Below are positions 53,932 to 64,000 of a stretch of 64,000 bases of DNA, piece by piece. Positions within the stretch are counted from its first letter, which is position 1. Each line of letters begins with the position of its first letter. Origin of the DNA: Burkholderiales bacterium (GTDB lineage Bacteria; Pseudomonadota; Gammaproteobacteria; Burkholderiales; Casimicrobiaceae); NCBI GenBank assembly GCA_016790165.1, contig JAEUPL010000032.1, forward strand, positions 1-64,000, read 5' to 3'. The translations under genes and the position numbers were made by a program. The notes below the pieces were generated by a model. That model saw only the letters and a program-made list of their open reading frames with translations, searched no databases and was not told the origin of the DNA.

Positions 53932-54607
53932 TCACGCCGGACGGACGGCGAATCGACCGAGCGCCGCGCTGGCGAGGTGGGCCAGCCGCGCCAACACATC
54001 GGTTGCCATGTCGGGCGTGAAGCGCGCGGCGTCGTCGCTGGCCAGCAGCAACACGCCACAGGTCGCACCATCGTGCAGCGGCACGCAGGCGAACGATTGC
54101 GCCGAGGCTGCCGCTTCGCCAAGCCACGCTCGCGATTCATGGGCAGCGTTCGGACCCACGTACGGGCGATCCAGCCCGGTCACGTAGTGCACAAATTCCG
54201 CCGTGCACGGCGAAGCGGCGTCACTGGTGTCGCCGCTCAGCGAGGCGCCCCACCAGCGGACGGCACTGTAAGGGATCGCGAAGTCACTGCGCAGGCTCTC
54301 ATGCACCACGGCGAGCGTGGTCGCCGCGTCTGGCGAGCGCAACAGTGCCAGCGTGAGTCGATGCAGCTTTTCGATCAGCGTGTCATTGTGCTGGCCGTAA
54401 CCGATCAATTCGACCAACTGTTTTTCAAGTTGCGCGTTGCGCTCACGCAGCGAAATCAATTGCCGCTCGACCATCGAGATGGCGTGGCCACCCTGCGGAT
54501 GCGGCACCCGCATCGAGGAAAACACATCGGCGTGGTCCATGAAGAAGTCAGGATTGGCCCGCAGCCATTCCGCGACGGCCGCCGCACTGACTTGACCGCT
54601 TTCGGTA

Positions 54608-54615
<8 letters not shown>
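53932..54615 (-). CDS. DUF484 (GAF-like) protein
   Basis: A 227-residue protein with the family N-terminus EWLRANPDFFMDHADVFSSM and MRVPHPQGGHAISMVERQLISLRERN, split over a helix and coiled coil, then a GAF-like domain. Function is unknown, but the gene is a regular partner of dapF and xerC. It overlaps the dapF-like gene by eight bases. Confidence 0.88.
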
Positions 54616-57349
<2,734 letters not shown>

Positions 57350-57353
<4 letters not shown>

Positions 57354-59794
57354 GGTGCGAGATGCCGAAGATGACGCACCCGACGTGCGAGGTGAGCCGT
57401 GCCAGCGAGATTGGCGTTGATCTGCTCGAGCCGGGTGCGAATGCGCTGTCCGGCCCGCTTGAGGTTGTATTCCTCGAGAATGGTTTGCCGCCCTTTGGCG
57501 CCGAGTGCGCGCGCAAAGGCTCGATCGTCGTACAGCCGTCGCATGTGTGCGGCTGCGCTGTCGATGTTCGGTTCGGCCCAATGCTGCCCGACCCACTCCA
57601 GGTACTCGCCTTCGCGTATCGGCACCGTGGTGTAATCGACCAGCATTGCGTTATCTTCGCGCGTGAAATCGAGATTGCCGGAATACGCAGTCGCGATCAC
57701 GGGCTTGCCGAGCGCCATGCATTCCGCCATGCCGAGGCCCAAGCCCTCGGAGCGGTGCAGCGATACGTAGCAGTCGATGACGGATTGCAGGCCGCTCACC
57801 TCGTCGCGGGTGAGGGTGGACTCCATCAGTGTGATGCGTGGGTCTGCGGCCATGGCCTGCGTCAGTGCCTCCCGGGCTACGGGAAATGCGTGACTGCGGT
57901 GTCCCTTGATGATCAGGCGTGCATCGCGATGCCGGGTGTCGAACGCTCGCCGGAACGCCTGGACCACCGCCACCGGATTTTTCCGCGCGGGAAACGACCC
58001 AAAATCGAAGGTGAACAGAAACGTGAATTCATGATCCGCGAGACCAAACTCGGCGCGGGTGTAGCGGCGACTCGGGGTCGGCACGATGATCGGCGGCGGC
58101 AGCTTGATCACCGGCTGCGAGATGACTTTGCGCGCTGCGGCGGCGACAAAATCGGTCGCCACCCACAGCTCGTCGATGATGCGACCGTGGTCGATCCAGC
58201 TCTCGGGCAGATTCTCCAGCTCCCAGTACCAGTAGCCGATGTCGTAGGTGTTTGGCAACGCCAGCGCGCCATCGTAGAAGTTGCCTTCGCCCAGTGAATC
58301 GGGATTGGCGCAGATCACGCGCGTCCGGAACTGTGGCTGACCCGCGAGGTGGGCGTCAAGGCTCGATTCACTCTGCCGCATGCCCATGTCAAGCGCGATG
58401 TTGGCCAAGCCAAACGGCACTGATGCCGCCTCGCAGGACCTCGCCAGCAGACGCAGGCTTTCGCCGAGCCCGTTTTCGGCTTTCACGAAGCCGACGAAGT
58501 CGACGCCATCCTGTGACAGGGTCGTGTCGTCAACTGGGTGCGCATCGGCCAAGTCGTCGAGCCTCGATATCAATTCCGGACTCAGAGATTCGCCAATGCC
58601 CAGGCGAAGCGCGCGTTTCAGGAACGAGAGGCCGTCGAGTTGGCGGCAGGGAGCGAGCGGGTTGGGTGGGTCTTGCGCCTCGCAGGCGTCTCGAAAGTAA
58701 AGATCGAAGCGCGCGGGTTCGCTTTGCCAGAAGCCCGCGAGTTGCGGCGAACTGTGGCGTATGCGGATTGCCTGCACATCGCAGTACACCGGCTCACTAT
58801 GCCATACCGACGACCATACCAGTTCCCGTAAATAGGTGACAGGGCTGGCGAGTCGTTGCGCAAGAAAAGGTGAACGCCAAATCAGGTTGCCCGATCGTCG
58901 GGAGACCGTGTCATCGGCAATGAGTGCGGCCCCGAGGCGATCTGTGTGTTGAACCAGCACGAAGGCGTTAGACAGCTCGACGGCCGTGGGCCGCCCGCCA
59001 GACTCAGTCGCCACGTTCGCGCCTGCGACACCCCAATCGGCCCCGGCGCGAGCCACACGGCGAACGGCGTCGCCGATGCCGTCAAGCAGCGTGTCGCCCG
59101 CCTGGACGATCACCACATAGTCGGCGTCGATCTGCTGGATCACCGCTCGCAGTGTTTGGGCCGTGACAGCGGTGTCGTTGAGCGCGACGTATTGCACCCT
59201 GTCGGGCGCTGCGGCGGGCACGGTGTCGTGGCCGGCAACGAGCACTTGCGAGGGTGCGCCCGGCAGCGCGGCGATGCTTTCCAGCGTTGCGGCCACGTCA
59301 CGCGTGTTGCTGTCTCCAACGATCACCACGATTGCGTAGGTAGCACTTTCGTTGCATCGCAGCGCACGCAACGCGCTGACCTGCTGCTGCCGTTCTCGCA
59401 GGTTCGCTGGCGGCCGCCCGCTCATGAAACCGGAGAGCAGGTGACCGTAGTTGTAACGAATCGCCGGGATGTGCCAATTCGTTGTTGCCCCTGCTTTGGC
59501 GATCAGCGCGCGGCCCTCCATCAGATCGAGCCGCTGCATCCGCACAACGCCGAGCATGTGCAGGCAGTCCACCTGGTTTGGGTCGAGCAGCAACGCCTCT
59601 CGGTAGAGTCGCTCCGCATCGGGTAGGCGCCTCTCGATCTGCGCCGCGAGCGCGCGCTCCATCAGCGCGGTGAGACCACCCGTGGCAGCCGGCGCCGCGC
59701 TGGGCTGAATTCCGCCATGACACGCCTTGTAGCGCTTGCCGCTGCCGCAAGGGCAGGGGTCATTGCGTGACTTGGGCGGAATGATGTCGGTCAC
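57350..59794 (-). CDS. Multidomain glycosyltransferase with N-terminal SEC-C zinc motif
   Basis: An 814-residue protein from GTG 59794. Residues 8-28 are a SEC-C zinc-binding motif (RNDPCPCGSGKRYKACHG). Residues about 40-110 look like TPR (RRLPDAERLYREALLLDPNQ). About 150-380 resembles a divergent GT-A (family 2) domain. About 440-790 is a GT-B (family 4) transferase with TFLFTFDFGSFPARKNP, RSEGLGLGMAECMALGKPV and SGNLDF. SEC-C is known from SecA and various small proteins, and is rare on glycosyltransferases. It likely uses GDP-rhamnose from the two overlapping downstream genes. Confidence 0.82.
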
Positions 59795-59832
59795 GGCGTC
59801 GGAACGGTGAGCAGGGCACGCGAAGCGCGGCC

Positions 59833-61107
59833 TCAGGCACGCACGTTGCCTTCGCCCAGCACCACATACTTCTGCGTGGTCAGGCCTTCGAGGCCTACCG
59901 GGCCGCGGGCATGCAGTTTGTCGGTGGAGATGCCGATTTCGGCACCAAGACCGTACTCAAAGCCATCGGCGAATTGCGTGCTGGCGTTCACCATGACGCT
60001 GGCGCTGTCGACCTCGCGCAGAAATCGCTGCGCGTGGCTCCAGTGCTCGGTGACGATGCTGTCGGTGTGGTGCGAACCGTAGCGCTCGATGTGCTCGATG
60101 GCTTCATCGAGGTCGGCGACGATCTTGATCGAAACGATCGGCGCGAGGTACTCGGTCGACCAATCTTCCTCGGTCGCGGCGTTCACCTCAAACGCGGCGA
60201 GCACACTGCGCGTGCGCTCACAGCCGCGCATCTCGACGCCCTTGTCGGCAAAAATCTTTGCCACACGGGGCAACACGTCATGCATGCGCGCTTCGTGCAC
60301 GAGCAGCGATTCCATCGCGCCGCAAACACCGTAGCGCCGGGTCTTGGCGTTGTCGCAGATGCGCACCGCCTTTTCAAGATCGGCCTGTTCGTCGACATAG
60401 ACATGGCAATTGCCATCAAGGTGCTTGATGATCGGCACTTTCGCCTCTGCCGCGATGCGCTGGATCAGCCCCTTGCCGCCGCGCGGGATGATGACGTCGA
60501 TGTATTCCGGGCGCGTGATCATCTCTCCCACTGCAGCACGATCGGTGGTTTCCACGACCTGCACGATGTGCTCGGGCAACCCCGCCGCCTTGAGCCCCGC
60601 AGCGATGCAACCGGCAATGGCCTGATTGGAGCGCGCGGCCTCGCTGCCGCCGCGGAGCACCACGGCATTGCCGCTCTTCAGGCAAAGGCCGGCGGCGTCG
60701 GCCGTCACGTTGGGTCGTGATTCGTAGATGATGCCAATCACGCCGAGCGGCACGCGCATCCTGCCGACACGGATGCCCGAAGGACGGGCCGCCATACCCG
60801 TGAGTTCGCCGACCGGGTCGGGCAGTTGAGCGATTTGGCGCAGGCCGTCGGCCATGCTGCTCACGGTCTTGGGGGTGAGCGTCAGGCGGTCGATCAGCGC
60901 CGGGGCGAGGTCGGCCTTTTTGGCGTCGCGCACATCGGCGGCGTTTTGCTCCAGGATGTGTGCCTCGCGGCTGGCAACGACGTCGGCGATCTCGTTCAGC
61001 GCCGTGTTCTTCGCGGCCGTCGGCGCGCAGGCGATGACGCGGGCGGCGGCGCGAGCGCTGCGGCCCACGAGATGCATGTATTCGGTGACGTCGAGCGGTT
61101 TGTTCAT
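59833..61107 (-). CDS. proA: Gamma-glutamyl phosphate reductase
   Basis: A 424-residue ALDH-fold enzyme for the second step of proline synthesis, reducing gamma-glutamyl phosphate to the semialdehyde. Visible marks are [34 protein letters not shown], the catalytic cysteine in [14 protein letters not shown] and [19 protein letters not shown]. Length is normal. proB is not adjacent. A copy of the 123-bp element begins 40 bases upstream of its start. Confidence 0.95.
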   Translation of the reverse strand: MNKPLDVTEYMHLVGRSARAAARVIACAPTAAKNTALNEIADVVASREAHILEQNAADVRDAKKADLAPALIDRLTLTPKTVSSMADGLRQIAQLPDPVGELTGMAARPSGIRVGRMRVPLGVIGIIYESRPNVTADAAGLCLKSGNAVVLRGGSEAARSNQAIAGCIAAGLKAAGLPEHIVQVVETTDRAAVGEMITRPEYIDVIIPRGGKGLIQRIAAEAKVPIIKHLDGNCHVYVDEQADLEKAVRICDNAKTRRYGVCGAMESLLVHEARMHDVLPRVAKIFADKGVEMRGCERTRSVLAAFEVNAATEEDWSTEYLAPIVSIKIVADLDEAIEHIERYGSHHTDSIVTEHWSHAQRFLREVDSASVMVNASTQFADGFEYGLGAEIGISTDKLHARGPVGLEGLTTQKYVVLGEGNVRA

Positions 61108-61146
61108 GACAGCATTCTATCTGTCATGTTCACCGTGCCCGAGCAC

Positions 61147-61270
61147 TACAGCTTTTTGCCTGCAGTGACCATCTGGCGGTCATTACAGCTGATTTTGTGT
61201 TGATATCGACTAGTTGACAAATCGAGCGGAAACGACCAACGCACAGTCGATAACGGCAAAAAGCTGTTGC
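61147..61270. repeat. Dispersed 124-bp palindromic element, copy D
   Basis: It starts TACAGCTTTTTGCCTG and ends CGGCAAAAAGCTGTTGC, so the outer termini pair. The left hairpin is AGTGACC / GGTCATT; the right arm has AACGACC with AGTCGATAACG. The centre is ATCGAC at offset 58. It occupies most of the gap between proA and the substrate-binding gene, both on the minus strand, just upstream of proA. Confidence 0.82.
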
Positions 61271-61293
61271 ACGCGATCCAGCGACACCGCCCG

Positions 61294-62319
61294 TCAGCGG
61301 ATCAGGCGTTCTGCCATCGGCGGCAGATAGCTCGCATCAAAGATGTCGTCCGCCTTCGGCTTGTTGCTGAACTTGAAGCCCTCGCCAATCTGGTCGATCG
61401 AGCGCGCGAGGCGTTTCATGTCGACGCCGCCCATGCCGTTGGCGCGCACCTCCGGTGTCAGCACGTTCTGGTCGATCGCCATCTTGAAGCGAACGAACTC
61501 CTGACCGTCGTTGAGAATGGCGTTGCGCTTCATCAGGGATGCGATGGCCGCTTTCGGGTCGGCAATGGCATCCTGCCAGCCTTTCAGCGTTGCCTTGATG
61601 AAGCCCTGAACGATTTTCGGGTTCTTCGCTGCATATTCGCTGTCAACGATGATGCCATTGCCGTAGAGCTCGAGCCCGAGGTTGCGCATCAGCATCACGC
61701 TGATGTCGTCCTGTGCGATGCCGCGCCCGCGCAGGTTCATGTACGACGAGAACGAGAAGCCGGTGATGGCATCCACCTTGCCTTCCACCAGCATCGGTTC
61801 GCGCACCGGAAAGCCGACGTTTTCAATCTTTACCTTGCCTGCGTCAATGCCGTTCTTTTTGACAAACGCCGGCCACTGCGCGTACGCGCCGTCAGCGGCC
61901 GGTGCGCCGAGGGTCTTGCCTTCCAGATCCTTTGGCTTGCTGATACCGGACTTCTTGAGCGAAACAATCGAGAACGGTGGCGCGTCGTAAATCATGGCGA
62001 CGACCTTGAGTTTCTTGCTTTCCGGTTTGTCGCGGAAGCGCACCAGCGTATTGATGTCGCCGAACACGAACTGATAGGCGCCGGACGCGGCCCGGTTGAT
62101 TGCCTCGGTTGAGCCGTTGCCGGTATCGATGGTGACATCAAGCCCCTCGGCCTTGTAGTAGCCCTTGTCGAGCGCCACAAAATAGGGCGCCGCCGGCCCC
62201 TCGAAGCGCCAATCGAGTGCGAACTTGATGGGCGTCTGCGCCACGGCAGCGGGCGACAGCGTGGCGAGGGCCGACAACGCACCGATGGCGAGCGTTGTGA
62301 ACAGGGTGCGGCGTTTCAT
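61294..62319 (-). CDS. ABC transporter substrate-binding protein (NMT1/THI5-like, SsuA/TauA class)
   Basis: A 341-residue exported binding protein (signal peptide LFTTLAIGALSALATLSPAAVA). The NMT1 fold shows FALDWRFEGPAAPYFVALDKGYYKAEGL, read in two parts, and DVTIDTGNGSTEAINR. CGGAG precedes the ATG. It is divergent from the ATPase and permease genes that complete the importer. Ligand probably a nitrogen or sulfur compound, for example a sulfonate or pyrimidine precursor; not determinable here. Confidence 0.85.
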   Translation of the reverse strand: MKRRTLFTTLAIGALSALATLSPAAVAQTPIKFALDWRFEGPAAPYFVALDKGYYKAEGLDVTIDTGNGSTEAINRAASGAYQFVFGDINTLVRFRDKPESKKLKVVAMIYDAPPFSIVSLKKSGISKPKDLEGKTLGAPAADGAYAQWPAFVKKNGIDAGKVKIENVGFPVREPMLVEGKVDAITGFSFSSYMNLRGRGIAQDDISVMLMRNLGLELYGNGIIVDSEYAAKNPKIVQGFIKATLKGWQDAIADPKAAIASLMKRNAILNDGQEFVRFKMAIDQNVLTPEVRANGMGGVDMKRLARSIDQIGEGFKFSNKPKADDIFDASYLPPMAERLIR

Positions 62320-62407
62320 GATGGCTCCGGCTTGTGAGGTCTATGAGGTGATGCTGCCGGTACGCAAATTGCGTGCCGTGCAGCAATAGACAATGCGGAG
62401 CAGTGTG

Positions 62408-63199
62408 ATGATGAACGCAGGGGAGTCGCTGGTCGTGCTCGATCACGTGAGCATGACGTATGGGCACGGCAAGCACGCCGTCAAGGCCGTAGACGACCTG
62501 ACGCTGACCATCCACAAGGGCGAATTCATCGCCGTGGTCGGGCCATCGGGTTGCGGCAAGAGCTCGATGATGAAACTGATCAGCGGGCTCAAGCCAACCT
62601 CCGAGGGCGTACTCAGCATCGAAGGCAAACGCGTGACTGGCCCCATCAACAAGGTGGGCATGGCGTTTCAGGCGGCGAACCTGTTACCGTGGCGCACGGC
62701 GGTGGACAACGTGTTGTTGCCGCTTGAGATCGTGGAGCCGCATCGTTCCCGCATGGGCCGCGAGAAAGCGGCCTACCGGCACAAGGCGCGCGCCCTGCTG
62801 GCCTCGGTGGGCCTGGGTGAATTCACCGAAAAATTCCCGTGGCAGCTGTCGGGCGGGATGCAGCAGCGCACCAGCATCTGCCGTGCATTGATCCACGAAC
62901 CGGAAATTCTGATGCTTGATGAGCCGTTCGGGGCGCTCGATGCATTTACGCGCGAGGAGCTCTGGTGCATGACGCGCGACATCCACCAGTCACGTGGCGT
63001 CACCGCGATGCTGGTGACGCACGACTTGCGTGAGGCTGTCTTTCTCGCCGACACGGTGTACGTGATGAGTGACCGGCCCGGCAAGATCGTCAAGGTGCAG
63101 ACCATCAATCTGCCGCGTCCGCGTGACCTGGAAATTACCTACGAGAAACCGTTTCAGGATCTGGTGCATGAGCTGCGTTCGCACATCGGCAAGCATTAG
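62408..63199 (+). CDS. ABC transporter ATP-binding protein (SsuB/TauB class)
   Basis: A 263-residue ATPase. Walker [10 protein letters not shown] at about 45-53, Q-loop MAFQAANLLPWRT, signature LSGGMQQRTSICRAL, Walker B ILMLDEPFGALD and H-loop MLVTHDLREAV. GGAG lies about eight bases before the ATG. It pairs with the permease gene 12 bases downstream and the divergent binding-protein gene. Confidence 0.92.
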   Translation: MMNAGESLVVLDHVSMTYGHGKHAVKAVDDLTLTIHKGEFIAVVGPSGCGKSSMMKLISGLKPTSEGVLSIEGKRVTGPINKVGMAFQAANLLPWRTAVDNVLLPLEIVEPHRSRMGREKAAYRHKARALLASVGLGEFTEKFPWQLSGGMQQRTSICRALIHEPEILMLDEPFGALDAFTREELWCMTRDIHQSRGVTAMLVTHDLREAVFLADTVYVMSDRPGKIVKVQTINLPRPRDLEITYEKPFQDLVHELRSHIGKH

Positions 63200-63211
63200 C
63201 GGAAGACAACG

Positions 63212-63979
63212 ATGAAACACTGGAAAGAAAACATCCTCGCCCCGCTGGCTTTCACCGTTGCGCTGATCGTGCTATGGGACATCGCGTGCGTGCTGTTCGG
63301 CCTGCCGGCGACGGTGTTGCCCACCCCCTCCGCCGTCGCGAAGGCGTTGGTGCAATACTGGCCCGCCGTCTGGACCAACAGCCTGCAGACCTTGATGACC
63401 ACGCTGCTGGGTTTCGGTCTCGCCATCGTGTTCGGATTGATCCTTGGCGTGGCGATCGGCTGGTCGAAACTGATCTATGGTGCGCTTTATCCGGTGATGA
63501 TCGCCTTCAACGCGGTGCCCAAGGTCGCCGTGGTGCCGATCCTGATCATCTGGTTCGGTATTGGCACCATCCCGGCGATCTTCACTGCCTTTCTGATCTC
63601 GTTCTTTCCGATCGTGGTCAACGTCGCCACCGGTCTCGCCACCACCGAACCGGAACTGCAGGACGTACTGCGCGCACTCGGCGCCAGCAAGCTGGACGTG
63701 GTGCGCAAGGTGGGCATTCCGCGTTCGATGCCGTACTTCTTTGGCTCGCTGAAGGTTGCCATCACGCTGGCCTTCGTCGGCTCGGTGGTGTCGGAGACGA
63801 TCGGTGCCAACTCGGGGCTTGGCAAGATGATGCTGGACGCGCAGGCGGGCTTCAACGTCGAACTGGTGTTCGCGGGCGTGGCGGCGCTCGCTATTCTGGG
63901 CATCGCGCTCTACGCGCTCACCGCGCTCGTTGAAAAGCGCTTCACCGGATGGGCGTTCCGGGCAGAGGGCATTGGCTAA
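63212..63979 (+). CDS. ABC transporter permease (SsuC/TauC class)
   Basis: A 255-residue permease with about six transmembrane segments. The EAA-type loop LQDVLRALGASKLDVVRKVG and the preceding NAVPKVAVVPILIIWFGIG are characteristic of the taurine/sulfonate/nitrate class. The C-terminus KRFTGWAFRAEGIG is intact, so the gene ends 21 bases before the window does. Confidence 0.92.
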   Translation: MKHWKENILAPLAFTVALIVLWDIACVLFGLPATVLPTPSAVAKALVQYWPAVWTNSLQTLMTTLLGFGLAIVFGLILGVAIGWSKLIYGALYPVMIAFNAVPKVAVVPILIIWFGIGTIPAIFTAFLISFFPIVVNVATGLATTEPELQDVLRALGASKLDVVRKVGIPRSMPYFFGSLKVAITLAFVGSVVSETIGANSGLGKMMLDAQAGFNVELVFAGVAALAILGIALYALTALVEKRFTGWAFRAEGIG

Positions 63980-64000
63980 AGCGAGTCTAGCCGCGTGTTC

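Overview
The window reads as a GC-rich betaproteobacterial chromosome, most likely Burkholderiales or a close relative. The clues are the betaproteobacterial 5S rRNA, slmA beside argB, the dapF-like gene / DUF484 / xerC order, many Bug (TctC) and AEC type transporters, and ATGA-type gene overlaps. The genus cannot be set from this sequence alone.

Layout. 19-174: the 5S gene that ends an rRNA operon, with its terminator. 228-1468: an IS3-family element wedged between that terminator and prfC. 1473-10332: housekeeping and small metabolic genes: prfC, two secreted EF-hand proteins, a hexose-6-phosphate epimerase, a tightly overlapped hslU-MFS-AEC run without hslV, an isochorismatase-like hydrolase and a nitroreductase. 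10517-19050: a defence island with a complete type I restriction system (hsdM-hsdS-hsdR), a NucS/DUF91-like nuclease and a vapBC pair. 19250-31107: a gamma-glutamyltransferase homologue, a two-component system with a secreted protein, a set of secreted proteins of unknown role, and a B12-binding radical SAM enzyme.

31383-42140: two divergent arms that fit oxidative D-xylose (alpha-xyloside) catabolism: sugar dehydrogenase and lactonase on one side; sugar-acid dehydratase, HpcH/HpaI aldolase, GH31 alpha-xylosidase and a full CUT1 sugar ABC transporter on the other. 42148-43655: slmA and argB. 43788-49753: a second CUT1 importer without its own ATPase, followed by a Bug receptor and a D-aminoacylase. 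50042-52615: a predicted promoter, a yybP-ykoY manganese riboswitch, two TerC-family membrane proteins and a DUF2062 protein. 52934-59794: a run of overlapping minus-strand genes that joins a glycosyltransferase of unusual architecture, rmd and gmd (GDP-rhamnose synthesis) to a DapF-like protein, DUF484 and xerC. 59833-63979: proA and a tauABC/ssuABC-like importer.

The most unusual observations are: (1) four dispersed intergenic elements of 123-124 bp at 19089, 30101, 49909 and 61147, with AGCTTTT/AAAAGCT-type ends, hairpin arms that co-vary and a GTCGAC-like centre at a constant offset; (2) a separate 172-bp MITE-like palindrome with 24-bp perfect terminal inverted repeats at 31216-31387, whose end supplies the stop codon of a dehydrogenase gene; (3) a DapF homologue in which both catalytic cysteines are serine; (4) a nuclease with a possible modified-base-reading domain next to the restriction system; (5) a riboswitch whose P1 strand has a visible competing partner.
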